A DNA stretch of 13,515 bases from JAURVT01 sp049059935. GTDB lineage: Bacteria > Actinomycetota > Actinomycetes > Propionibacteriales > Nocardioidaceae. The position numbers and the translations under genes were made by a program. The notes beneath the pieces were generated by a model. That model was not told where the DNA came from. It saw only the letters and a list, made by a program, of their open reading frames with translations, and did no database searches. This document shows, one piece after another, positions 1-6,819 of the stretch. The stretch's first letter is position 1, and each line of letters opens with the position of its first letter. The stretch spans positions 1 through 13,515 of the forward strand of contig NZ_JBMGQR010000098.1 of NCBI RefSeq assembly GCF_049059935.1. Reading direction: 5' to 3'.

Positions 1-1185
1 CTCCCGCACGGGGACCGTGCCCCAGAAGCCGGCGTTGACGTACGTCTCGCCCGCCTCCAGGGGGTACAGGGGCCAGGTCCGCGCCGAGCCGGGACCGGCG
101 GGCTCGCGCAGCCGCAGCGGGCACAGCCAGACCGGCCGCATGCCCACCTCGGCGTCGAACCAGGTGCAGAACTCCTCGGTGCGCGACAGCGGCACCTCGA
201 TGTCCTGGATGACGCGCTCGCGCGCCGGGAGCCCGCGACGTCGCTCGAGGCCCGCCACGATCTCGTGCCGGGTCTCGAGGGCGACGAGTCGCTGGTAGAC
301 GTCGCTGCGGCGCCAGCGCCGGGGCCACAGCCGGCGCACCAGCGGGCGGTCGAGACCGAACGCGCGCGAGCACCAGAACCAGTCGTCGTCCCAGCGCCAC
401 ACGTAGTCCTCGGTGCGCATGGTGGTGCCGCGCGTCTCCTGGACCGTGCGGTAGAACGCCCGCGGCTCGAGCACCCCGGTGCGCGGGACGGTGCCGGCGG
501 GTGCCGCCGTGGCGACCACCAGGTAGGCCTCGCCCGGGGAGAACACCACGGCGTCCATGCCGTGCACGGGCGTGCCGCGGTGCTCGCCGGTGCGTGCGAC
601 GTCGTCGATCGCGTCAGCGAGGTCGCCGACCCGGTCGAAGCGCACGTGCGTGGTGGCCAGCACGGGTGCGACCGCCTCGAGCTCGATGCGCAGGCGCGTG
701 GCGTAGCCGAGGCTGCCGTAGGAGTTGGGGAACGCGGCGAACAGGTCGGCGTGCGGGCCGTCGGGCGACGCGGTGACGACCTTGCCCGAGCCGGTCATCA
801 CGTCCATCTCCAGGACGGACTCGTGCGGCAGGCCGTTGCGGAACGACGTCGACTCGATGCCGAGTCCGGTGACGGCGCCGCCGAGCGTGATGGTCTTGAG
901 CTGGGGGACGACGAGGGGCAGCAGACCATGGGCCCACGTCGCCTCGACGAGGTCCTCGTAGGTGCACATGCCCTGCACCTCGGCGGTGCGGGTCGCGGGG
1001 TCGACCTCGATGACGCCACCCAGGCCGCTGACTTCGAGACCCGGCGCGTCGCTGGGCGTCCGCGTGCGGAACAGGTTCGTCGTGGCCTTGGCCAGCCGCA
1101 CCGGCGCGCCCACCGGGATCTGCTCGAACGACGACTCCAGCGCCGCCACTGCGCGCTCGTGCGCGCGCCACCCGACCACGGACAT
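1..1185 (-). CDS. FAD-binding oxidoreductase, TmsA/DHCR24-like (3' end cut by window)
   Basis: The 395 visible residues read without a stop to base 1, so the C-terminus is missing. The start is ATG at 1185, preceded by an AAGGTG ribosome binding site about 6 bases upstream. Residues ~25-165 look like a PF01565 FAD-binding domain, with the family-typical stretch LKTITLGGAVTGLGIEST at ~96-113 followed by a GLPHESVLEMDV segment. The end (ETYVNAGFWGTVPV) fits the same family. This subfamily resembles delta24-sterol reductase (DHCR24) and the actinobacterial TmsA/BfaA proteins (Rv3719-like). With the methyltransferase TmsB/BfaB, those reduce the 10-methylene intermediate during 10-methylstearic (tuberculostearic) acid synthesis. 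The specific role is inferred; a generic FAD oxidoreductase label is safe. A TmsB-like methyltransferase would be expected just left of base 1. The protein should be cytosolic or membrane-associated; no signal peptide is seen. Confidence 0.85.
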   Translation of the reverse strand, partial: MSVVGWRAHERAVAALESSFEQIPVGAPVRLAKATTNLFRTRTPSDAPGLEVSGLGGVIEVDPATRTAEVQGMCTYEDLVEATWAHGLLPLVVPQLKTITLGGAVTGLGIESTSFRNGLPHESVLEMDVMTGSGKVVTASPDGPHADLFAAFPNSYGSLGYATRLRIELEAVAPVLATTHVRFDRVGDLADAIDDVARTGEHRGTPVHGMDAVVFSPGEAYLVVATAAPAGTVPRTGVLEPRAFYRTVQETRGTTMRTEDYVWRWDDDWFWCSRAFGLDRPLVRRLWPRRWRRSDVYQRLVALETRHEIVAGLERRRGLPARERVIQDIEVPLSRTEEFCTWFDAEVGMRPVWLCPLRLREPAGPGSARTWPLYPLEAGETYVNAGFWGTVPVRE

Positions 1186-1247
1186 GGGTTCACCTTAGGA
1201 CGTGTGCTGCCTGCAACGACAGCCGGAGACGGGGCGTGAGTCGCGCG

Positions 1248-1997
1248 TCACGAGGCGGGCGGATCGTCCGTCCGTGGGAGCGACCAGACCAGGACCTCGC
1301 TGTCCGCCCACGCGACGAGGGTGCGCGCGGGCGCGGCGGGCAGGCGGACGGTGTCTCCCGCGCGCAGCGTGCCGAGGTCGTCGAGCACGACGCTGCCGCG
1401 CGTCAGGTGCAGGTGCAGGGGCACGTCGGCGGGCAGCCGGAGGTGGTCGTCGGTGTCGAGGATCGCCACCGACATCACGACGCCCTCGCGCACCGTCACC
1501 GCCGGGAAGAGGATGCCGCGAGCGCCCTCGGTCCAGGCCTGGCGGTACACCGGCGGCTCGGGGTCGGCGCGCAGCTGCTCGTCGCTGGGCGCGAGCTCCA
1601 TCTGCACGTACCGCAGCGGCACGCTGTCCGACGCGTTGCGCTCGGAGTGCTCGACGCCGCTGCCCGCGCTGAGGTGCTGCACCTGCCCGGGGTGCAGGCG
1701 TCCCCTCTGGCCCGTGGAGTCCTCGTGCGCGAGCACGCCCTCGAGCACCCAGGTGACGATCTCGACGTCCGCATGGCGGTGGGCGTCGAAGCCGCCGCCG
1801 GGCGGGACGAGCTCCTCGTTGACCGCACGCAGCGGCCCGAACGAGAGGTTCTCCGGGTCGTAGTGGTCGCCGAAGGAGAAGCTGTGACGGGTGGTGCTGC
1901 CGTCGGCGCGCGTGGTGGTGGCGCGGTCATCGGACCGGGCCAGACGTCCGCGGCTCGGGTCGGGGGCCGGCTGACGGCGCCACGGGAGCCTAGGCAT
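1248..1997 (-). CDS. Pirin family protein (bicupin)
   Basis: This 249-residue protein has the pirin/YhhW bicupin pattern. The N-terminal cupin carries FDAHRHADVEIVTWVLEG (H73, H75), and VEHSERN further on supplies H117 and E119. The 2/42/2 spacing matches the four metal ligands of YhhW-type pirins, so a metal-binding N-terminal cupin is likely. The C-terminal half (~150-240) is the second, degenerate cupin. Pirins are cytosolic; some have quercetin 2,3-dioxygenase activity in vitro, but the physiological substrate is usually unknown and nothing here reveals it. The ATG start at 1997 lies inside the end of the upstream metallopeptidase gene (8-bp overlap), so the two are probably co-transcribed and translationally coupled. 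Confidence 0.88.
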   Translation of the reverse strand: MPRLPWRRQPAPDPSRGRLARSDDRATTTRADGSTTRHSFSFGDHYDPENLSFGPLRAVNEELVPPGGGFDAHRHADVEIVTWVLEGVLAHEDSTGQRGRLHPGQVQHLSAGSGVEHSERNASDSVPLRYVQMELAPSDEQLRADPEPPVYRQAWTEGARGILFPAVTVREGVVMSVAILDTDDHLRLPADVPLHLHLTRGSVVLDDLGTLRAGDTVRLPAAPARTLVAWADSEVLVWSLPRTDDPPAS

Positions 1998-2358
1998 AGC
2001 CCAGCTCGTGCAGGCGGTCGTCGTCGATGCCGAAGTGGTGGGCGATCTCGTGGGCCACGGTGATGCCCACCTCGCGCACGACGTCGTCCTCGGTCTCGCA
2101 CATCGCCAGGATGTTGCGGCGGAACACCATGATCCGGTCGGGCAGCGCGCCGGCGTAGGACGAGTCGCGCTCGGTCAGCGGCACGCCCTCGTAGAGCCCG
2201 AGGAGGTACGGGTCGTGGGGCGGCGCGTTGTCCTCGACGAACAGCGCGACGTTGTCGAGCAGCCCCACGAGCTCGTCGGGCAACGCGTCGAACGCGGCCT
2301 CGACGAGCCGCTGGAACCGTTCCTCGTCGACGTCGACCACGGGTCCATCCTCGCCCAC
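1990..2358 (-). CDS. Zincin-like metallopeptidase family protein (PF06262 type)
   Basis: This small acidic protein (122 residues) has the motif AHEIAHHFGIDD near its C-terminus. H103, E104 and H107 form a HExxH zinc site, with G110 and D112 completing HExxHxxGxxD. This is the minimal MMP-like zincin found widely in actinobacteria. Family members are annotated as metallopeptidases, but few have a proven substrate. The reading frame has no ATG at its head. The likely start is GTG at 2358 (V-G-E-D-G-P), with a weak purine-rich stretch upstream. Its 5' end faces the tRNA-Glu promoter, and its stop overlaps the start of the pirin gene by 8 bp, which makes a two-gene operon. Confidence 0.85.
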   Translation of the reverse strand: MGEDGPVVDVDEERFQRLVEAAFDALPDELVGLLDNVALFVEDNAPPHDPYLLGLYEGVPLTERDSSYAGALPDRIMVFRRNILAMCETEDDVVREVGITVAHEIAHHFGIDDDRLHELGYA

Positions 2359-2369
2359 CGGGCCCCGTT

Positions 2370-2399
2370 TTGGCGCAGCGGGTACGGACCCCCTATGCT
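2370..2399 (+). promoter_or_regulatory. Predicted sigma-A promoter for the tRNA-Glu/tRNA-Asp unit
   Basis: TTGGCG (2370-2375) and TATGCT (2394-2399) are separated by 18 bp, each matching four of six positions of the housekeeping consensus. The predicted transcript would start near 2406, about 33 bases before tRNA-Glu. The boxes lie just upstream of, and divergent to, the GTG start of the zincin gene. The prediction comes only from box similarity and position. Confidence 0.5.
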
Positions 2400-2438
2400 T
2401 GCGGAGTCCCTGACGGCCTCACCGCCTGAAGACCTCTG

Positions 2439-2511
2439 GCCCTCATCGTCTAGGGGCCTAGGACGCCGCTCTTTCACAGCGGTAGCACGGGTTCGAATCC
2501 CGTTGGGGGCA
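2439..2511 (+). tRNA. tRNA-Glu (anticodon TTC)
   Basis: All four arms of this 73-nt cloverleaf can be drawn. The acceptor GCCCTCA pairs with TGGGGGC (one G:U pair), with discriminator A at 2511. The anticodon stem CCGCT/AGCGG (2466-2470 / 2478-2482) encloses the loop CTTTCAC, with TTC at 2473-2475. The T-arm ACGGG-TTCGAAT-CCCGT is canonical. No CCA is encoded at the 3' end (CTG follows). It is the first gene of a two-tRNA unit. Confidence 0.97.
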
Positions 2512-2589
2512 CCTGCAGAACGGCAGTCGGCAGCATGTAGTGTTGCCCCCGGCCGCAAGGCAGAGCACAACAGAACAGCACACAGACAA

Positions 2590-2663
2590 GGCCCCGTGGC
2601 GCAGTTGGTTAGCGCGCCGCCCTGTCACGGCGGAGGTCGCGAGTTCGAGTCTCGTCGGGGTCG
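2590..2663 (+). tRNA. tRNA-Asp (anticodon GTC)
   Basis: This 74-nt cloverleaf has acceptor GGCCCCG pairing with CGGGGTC (one G:U pair) and discriminator G at 2663. The anticodon stem is CCGCC/GGCGG around the loop CTGTCAC, with GTC at 2624-2626, and the T-arm is GCGAG-TTCGAGT-CTCGT. CCA follows directly at 2664-2666, so the 3' CCA appears to be encoded here, unlike in the preceding tRNA-Glu. Both tRNAs probably share the promoter upstream of tRNA-Glu, because the 78-bp spacer shows no clear promoter. Confidence 0.97.
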
Positions 2664-2693
2664 CCAGCAACACCAGTGTGAGCAGTGCAACGC

Positions 2694-2721
2694 AAGGCCC
2701 GGGAGGATCCTCCCGGGCCTT
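2694..2721 (+). terminator. 28-bp perfect palindrome, terminator of the tRNA unit
   Basis: A self-complementary sequence running from AAGGCCCGGG to CCCGGGCCTT has its centre between 2707 and 2708. As RNA it would form a 12-bp stem with a GATC loop. It starts 31 bases after the end of tRNA-Asp. It is followed by TCGTCGTTGT and not by a pure T-run, which is common for actinobacterial terminators. The flanking CAACG and CGTTG could extend the stem past a bulge. It ends 16 bp before the nitroreductase ATG. Confidence 0.75.
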
Positions 2722-2737
2722 CGTCGTTGTACCGGCC

Positions 2738-3337
2738 ATGACCTCGACGATCGAGCACGCCCTGTCCGAGGACGCGCGCGACCTGCTGTTCCGCGACGCC
2801 CGCACCGCCAACACGTTCACCGACGAGCCGGTGTCGGTGGAGCAGGTTCGCGAGGTCTACGAGCTCACCAAGTTCGGGCCCACCGCCGCGAACACCCAGC
2901 CGCTGCGGATGCTCGTCGTCGGCCCGGAGTCGCGCGAGCGACTGCTGCCGCACATGTCCGACGGCAACCGCGCCAAGACCGCCGCCGCGCCGATGGTCGT
3001 GGTGCTCGCCGCCGACGTCGACTTCCACGACCGCATGGGCGAGGTCTTCCCGCACAACCCGGGCGCCCGCGACTGGTGGCCCGACGCCGACTCGCGCGCC
3101 CGCGCCGCCGTCCAGAACGCGTCCATCCAGGCCGGTTACTTCATCACCGGCGTCCGCGCCGTCGGTCTCTCCGCGGGCCCGATGGGCGGCTTCGACAAGC
3201 CCGGTCTCGACGCCGACCTCCTCGCCGGCACCACCTGGCGCTCGCAGATCGTCGTCAATATCGGCCACCCCGGCCCCGACGCCTTCCGCGACCGCCTCCC
3301 CCGCCTCCCCTTCGCAGACGTCGCCCGCGTCCTCTGA
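2738..3337 (+). CDS. RutE-like nitroreductase (putative malonic semialdehyde reductase)
   Basis: This 199-residue protein, about the usual length for the HadB/RutE subfamily of FMN-dependent nitroreductases, has FRDARTANTFTDEPVS at ~18-33, KFGPTAANTQP at ~45-55 (FMN-binding region), AVGLSAGPMGGFD at ~141-153, and a terminal RLPRLPF before the end. E. coli RutE reduces malonic semialdehyde to 3-hydroxypropionate during pyrimidine breakdown. No other rut gene is visible, so the substrate here is inferred from family membership only. The ATG at 2738 is chosen because homology begins at once. The frame is open further upstream, but that DNA encodes tRNA-Asp. No convincing Shine-Dalgarno sequence precedes the ATG, so leaderless or read-through expression is possible. 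Confidence 0.85.
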   Translation: MTSTIEHALSEDARDLLFRDARTANTFTDEPVSVEQVREVYELTKFGPTAANTQPLRMLVVGPESRERLLPHMSDGNRAKTAAAPMVVVLAADVDFHDRMGEVFPHNPGARDWWPDADSRARAAVQNASIQAGYFITGVRAVGLSAGPMGGFDKPGLDADLLAGTTWRSQIVVNIGHPGPDAFRDRLPRLPFADVARVL

Positions 3338-3369
3338 CGGCCACTTCCCTCCCGAGCACCCCGCCCCGT

Positions 3370-3426
3370 CGAGGTCCGAGTTCTGCAACGCATGGCTGAT
3401 CGATGCGTTGCAGAACTCGGACCTCG
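3370..3426. repeat. 24-bp perfect inverted repeat with 9-nt loop between convergent genes
   Basis: The arms at 3370-3393 and 3403-3426 are exact reverse complements. The left arm contains GAGTTCTGCAACGCAT and the loop is GGCTGATCG. The repeat lies between the nitroreductase stop (3337) and the amine oxidase stop (3468), where a bidirectional terminator would be expected, but there is no T-run. Its length and perfection also suit a dispersed palindromic (REP/MITE-like) element. A single window cannot separate the two. Confidence 0.8.
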
Positions 3427-3467
3427 GCGCGCCTTGAGGGGGTGAGGGGGTGGTGACGGGGTGCGCG

Positions 3468-5390
3468 TCAGTGGCAGGAGTGGCCGTGAGTGGCGGGTGA
3501 GGGCTCGACGTCGAGGGACGGGTTGCGGTCGAAGAAGCCGAACGGCTTGAGCCAGAACGAGACGGTGTCGGCGGGCATCACGGGCCAGTCCTCGGGACGC
3601 GTGACGTGGTGGATGCCGAAGACGTACCAGAGCACGACGTCGGTGTCCTCGAGCGGACGGTCGGCCGCGGTCCAGGCCGGCAGGCCCTCCCCGGGCCCGC
3701 TCTGGTTGACGAACTCGCCCGCGGGCCAGCGCTCGTCGGGGTCGTTCGGCGTGACCCACAGCGTGTGGCCGATGACCTGGGCGCGCTGCAGGACGGGCGC
3801 GTCGGGGTGGAACATCGACGGGATGGCCGCACCCGGCACCAGCTTGTAGGCCGGGTGGGTGCCCAGGCCGTTGACGGCGCCGTCGTTCTGCACCTTCCAG
3901 CCGCGCTGGGTCTCCCACGAGTAGTCCTCGCGCGCCTCGGACTCCCGACGCAGCGGCGTGCTCACCTGGCGCAGCGCCAGGCCGTCGGGGTTGTCCGGAC
4001 CGATGGGGTCGATCTGGGTCTCGGACCGGTAGACGGTGTTCTGCCTGCCGTCGACGTCGAGGTCGAGCCGCGCCACGATGAAGTGCTGGTGGTACGGCGC
4101 GTAGGTGCGCTGGTCGACGAGCGTCCCGTGCGGGTGGGCCTGGCCCTCGGCGACGTGCGTGACGACCATGATCCCGGTGGCGCGCACCTCGCACTCGATG
4201 TTGCCGTCCTCGTAGAAGCGCCAGTACGTGAGGTACTCGTAGTTGGCGACCGTCACCTGGAACGAGACGACGAACCGGCGCATGCGACGCACCTCGGCGC
4301 CGGCGTCGTGGTCGACGTGCTTCCAGATGACGCCGGCGTCCTCCTCGTGGATGCAGACGGCGTTCTCGATCGTGACCGGCGCCCCGGTGCTGTCGTGCAG
4401 CACGGCGTCGAGGTAGCGGATCTCGCCCAGGCAGTCGCAGCCGAGCGTCAGCGACTGGGTCATGAAGCCCAGGCCCCACTCGCCGATGTCGAACGCGGTG
4501 CGGCGCGCGTGGTCGGGCGAGGGGTCGCGGTAGGGCACGACCATCTCGCTGAACGAGAGCCGGTGCGCGACGGACCGCTCGCGGCCGGCGTCGTCGTAGG
4601 TCACCGCGTGCAGGACCAGGCCCTCGCGGTGGTTGAAGCCCACCCGCATCGACCAGTTCTGCCACTGCAGGCGCTGGCCGTCGACGGTGAACGAGACGCC
4701 CTCGGGCTGGGTGATGTCGAGCTGCTTGCGCTCGGGACGGTGGCCCTTGAGACGGTCGGGCACCAGGCGCGGCACGTACTCGCCCATGACCTCCGGCCGC
4801 GGCACGTCGCCGTCGTCGGAGATCTCGAGCACCTCCATCGTCGACAGGTCGACCACGCAGTGCAGACCGCCCACGGGGCCCGCGTACGGGTTCGCGCCCG
4901 CCTCGGCCTTGACCCAGGTGTCGGTCCAGCCGATGCGGCGGCCCTCGTACTGCGGCGGCACGTGCGAGGCGCCGTAGGTCCACGTGTCGTGGAAGACGAG
5001 CGACAGGTCGGTGATGCCGCGCGCGGCCAGTGCCGCGGTGACGCGCTCGTCGGCGGCGACCGCGGCGTCGGCCTCCTCCCACTCGTCGACGGTGACGTTG
5101 GCCTGCACGCCCGGCACGTGCTCGAACGAGGTCACGGTGCCGGCGTCGAGGTCGAGGCGCGCCTTGTGCGTGGAGTCGGCGCCCTTGCGGAAGACGGTCG
5201 CGAGCGCCTCGCGCACCGGACGCGCGCCGCCGCCGTCGAACGCGGCCAGCGCGTCCTTGCCCGGCTCGGCGAGCTCGACGTTGGCGAACCGCCAGCCCTC
5301 GTCGGTGCTGACGGCGTGGTCGCGCGCCAGCAGCCGCGCGACCTCCTCGAACTCGGTGGCGACGAGGGGGTCGAGCGGGTGGGAGGTCAT
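3468..5390 (-). CDS. Copper-containing primary amine oxidase (topaquinone)
   Basis: At 640 residues this is close to the Arthrobacter globiformis enzyme (~638). It oxidatively deaminates a primary amine to aldehyde, ammonia and H2O2. The cofactor motif is VANYEY (381-386), with Y384 the predicted topaquinone precursor. Copper ligands are H434 and H436 (HQH) plus a histidine of FGIHHVTRPEDWPVMP (H594 or H595). The predicted base is D301 in FDIGEWGLGF. N2/N3 domains occupy about the first 200 residues and the catalytic beta-sandwich the rest. No signal peptide is seen, so it should be cytosolic like the Arthrobacter enzyme. The tail HGHSCH is rich in possible metal ligands. Its ATG overlaps the gabT stop as ATGA, so the two are translationally coupled. 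The substrate is not readable from sequence; putrescine, tyramine or phenethylamine are candidates. Confidence 0.95.
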   Translation of the reverse strand: MTSHPLDPLVATEFEEVARLLARDHAVSTDEGWRFANVELAEPGKDALAAFDGGGARPVREALATVFRKGADSTHKARLDLDAGTVTSFEHVPGVQANVTVDEWEEADAAVAADERVTAALAARGITDLSLVFHDTWTYGASHVPPQYEGRRIGWTDTWVKAEAGANPYAGPVGGLHCVVDLSTMEVLEISDDGDVPRPEVMGEYVPRLVPDRLKGHRPERKQLDITQPEGVSFTVDGQRLQWQNWSMRVGFNHREGLVLHAVTYDDAGRERSVAHRLSFSEMVVPYRDPSPDHARRTAFDIGEWGLGFMTQSLTLGCDCLGEIRYLDAVLHDSTGAPVTIENAVCIHEEDAGVIWKHVDHDAGAEVRRMRRFVVSFQVTVANYEYLTYWRFYEDGNIECEVRATGIMVVTHVAEGQAHPHGTLVDQRTYAPYHQHFIVARLDLDVDGRQNTVYRSETQIDPIGPDNPDGLALRQVSTPLRRESEAREDYSWETQRGWKVQNDGAVNGLGTHPAYKLVPGAAIPSMFHPDAPVLQRAQVIGHTLWVTPNDPDERWPAGEFVNQSGPGEGLPAWTAADRPLEDTDVVLWYVFGIHHVTRPEDWPVMPADTVSFWLKPFGFFDRNPSLDVEPSPATHGHSCH

Positions 5391-6751
5391 CGGGCGGCTC
5401 CGAAGGCGTCGACGAGCACGGTCAGGCCCTCGTCGAGGAGGTGGTCGGGCATGGACAGCGGGGGCAGCAGGCGAAGGACGTTTCCGTCGGTGCCGCAGGT
5501 GAGGACGATGACGCCGGCCGCGTGGCAGGCCGCGGCGACCTGCTTGGTCAGGGCGGCGTCGGGACGGGTGGTGCCGGGCTCGACGACCTCGACGGCCACC
5601 ATCGCGCCGCGACCGCGCACCTCGCCGATGCGCGGGTCGGAGGCCTTCAGGCGGCCCAGCACGTCGTGCAGGCGCGTGTTGATCTCGCGGGCCCGCTCGA
5701 GCAGGCCGTCGGCCTCGATCGTCTCGATGACGGCGAGCGCGGCGGCGCAGGCCAGCGGGTTGCCGCCGTAGGTGCCGCCCAGGCCGCCGGTGTGGACGGC
5801 GTCCATCATCTCGGCGCGCCCGGTGACGGCCGACAGCGGCAGCCCTGCGGCGATGCCCTTGGCGCTCACCACGAGGTCGGGGACGATCCCGTCGTGCTCG
5901 GAGGCGTACATCGCCCCGGTGCGGCCGAAGCCCGACTGCACCTCGTCGGCGACGAACACCACGCCGTTGGCGCGGCACCAGTCGACGATCGCGGGCAGGA
6001 AGCCCTCGGCCGGGACGATGAAGCCGCCCTCGCCCTGCACGGGCTCGATCACGACGGCCGCGAGGTTGGCCGCGCCGACCTGCTTCTCGATGACGTCGAT
6101 GGCGCGCGCCGCCGCGTCGGCGCCCGACAGCCCGTCGCGGAACGGGTAGGACAGCGGCGCGCGGTAGACCTCGGCCGCGAACGGCCCGAAGCCGTCCTTG
6201 TACGGCATGTTCTTCGCCGTCATCGCCATCGTGAGGTTGGTGCGCCCGTGGTACGCGTGGTCGAACACCACGACCGCCGAGCGGCCCGTGTGGTGGCGCG
6301 CGACCTTGACGGCGTTCTCGACGGCCTCGGCGCCGGAGTTGAACAGCGCGGTGTGCTTGTCGTGGTCGCCGGGCGTCAGCCGGGCGAGCTCCTCGGCGAC
6401 GCGGACGTAGCCCTCGTAGGGCGTGATCATGAAGCAGGTGTGGGTGAACGCCGCCACCTGCGCCTGCACGGCCTCGACGACGCGGGGCGCGCTGTTGCCG
6501 ACCGTGGTCACGGCGATGCCGGACCCGAGGTCGATCAGCAGGTTGCCGTCGACGTCCTGCACGACGCCGCCGCCGGCGGCCGCCGCGAAGACGGGCATCG
6601 TGGTGCCGACGCCCGACGCGACCGCCGCCTGCTTGCGCGCCATCAGGGCGCGCGACTCGGGCCCGGGGATCTCGGTGCGCAGCAGGCGCTCCTGCGGCAG
6701 CTCGGGGCCGCCCGTCGCGGTGCTCCCGGGAGCGGTGGTGTCCAGCGTCAT
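5387..6751 (-). CDS. gabT: 4-aminobutyrate (GABA) aminotransferase, class III
   Basis: This 454-residue PLP enzyme of the class-III (omega) aminotransferases should move the amino group of GABA to 2-oxoglutarate, giving succinate semialdehyde and glutamate. NSGAEAVENAVK (~138-149) is the phosphate-binding region, and FDHAYHGRTN (~163-172) carries the aromatic residue stacking on PLP. VFVADEVQSGFGRTG (~266-279) contains D269, and VVSAKGIAAGLP contains K298, the Schiff-base lysine. TYGGNPLACAAALAV is the typical downstream motif. The ATG at 6751 follows a strong GGAGGAGGAG Shine-Dalgarno sequence. It is first in an operon with the copper amine oxidase (4-bp overlap), suggesting combined amine and GABA use. 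A related omega-amino acid such as beta-alanine or 5-aminovalerate cannot be excluded. Confidence 0.9.
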   Translation of the reverse strand: MTLDTTAPGSTATGGPELPQERLLRTEIPGPESRALMARKQAAVASGVGTTMPVFAAAAGGGVVQDVDGNLLIDLGSGIAVTTVGNSAPRVVEAVQAQVAAFTHTCFMITPYEGYVRVAEELARLTPGDHDKHTALFNSGAEAVENAVKVARHHTGRSAVVVFDHAYHGRTNLTMAMTAKNMPYKDGFGPFAAEVYRAPLSYPFRDGLSGADAAARAIDVIEKQVGAANLAAVVIEPVQGEGGFIVPAEGFLPAIVDWCRANGVVFVADEVQSGFGRTGAMYASEHDGIVPDLVVSAKGIAAGLPLSAVTGRAEMMDAVHTGGLGGTYGGNPLACAAALAVIETIEADGLLERAREINTRLHDVLGRLKASDPRIGEVRGRGAMVAVEVVEPGTTRPDAALTKQVAAACHAAGVIVLTCGTDGNVLRLLPPLSMPDHLLDEGLTVLVDAFGAAR

Positions 6752-6790
6752 GTCTCCTCCTCCGACGGTGCGCCGGCGAGGCGCAGGTGA

Positions 6791-6819
6791 AACCTACCCC
6801 CCGCCGGCGACGACGTCAG
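6791..6819 (-). promoter_or_regulatory. Possible promoter of the gabT-amine oxidase operon
   Basis: On the minus strand, CTGACG (6819-6814) and TAGGTT (6796-6791) are 17 bp apart in the 64-bp gap before gabT. The -35-like box contains the TGA stop of the upstream dehydrogenase gene. The gap also holds two copies of the self-complementary CGCCGGCG (6771-6778 and 6802-6809), which could pair and act as a weak terminator or attenuator separating the iol transporter operon from gabT. Box matches are modest. Confidence 0.3.

Noticed and set aside
1186..1247. Promoter for the FAD oxidoreductase in the 62-bp gap
   Set aside because: TAAGGT could serve as -10 but overlaps the ribosome binding site, and no -35 is found at suitable distance.
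2512..2589. A further small RNA or third tRNA between the two tRNAs
   Set aside because: No cloverleaf or stable long stem can be drawn; it appears to be ordinary spacer.
2540..2737. Upstream extension of the nitroreductase frame
   Set aside because: The extension would translate tRNA-Asp and the terminator; family homology begins at the ATG at 2738.
3434..3464. G-rich stretch as a possible G-quadruplex
   Set aside because: It has only three runs of four or more G plus a GG, so a stable four-run quadruplex is not supported.
3606..5771. 721-residue open frame on the plus strand opposite the amine oxidase and gabT
   Set aside because: It is the complementary shadow of well-supported genes in very GC-rich DNA; its composition (Val/Arg/Asp/His-rich, low complexity) matches no family.
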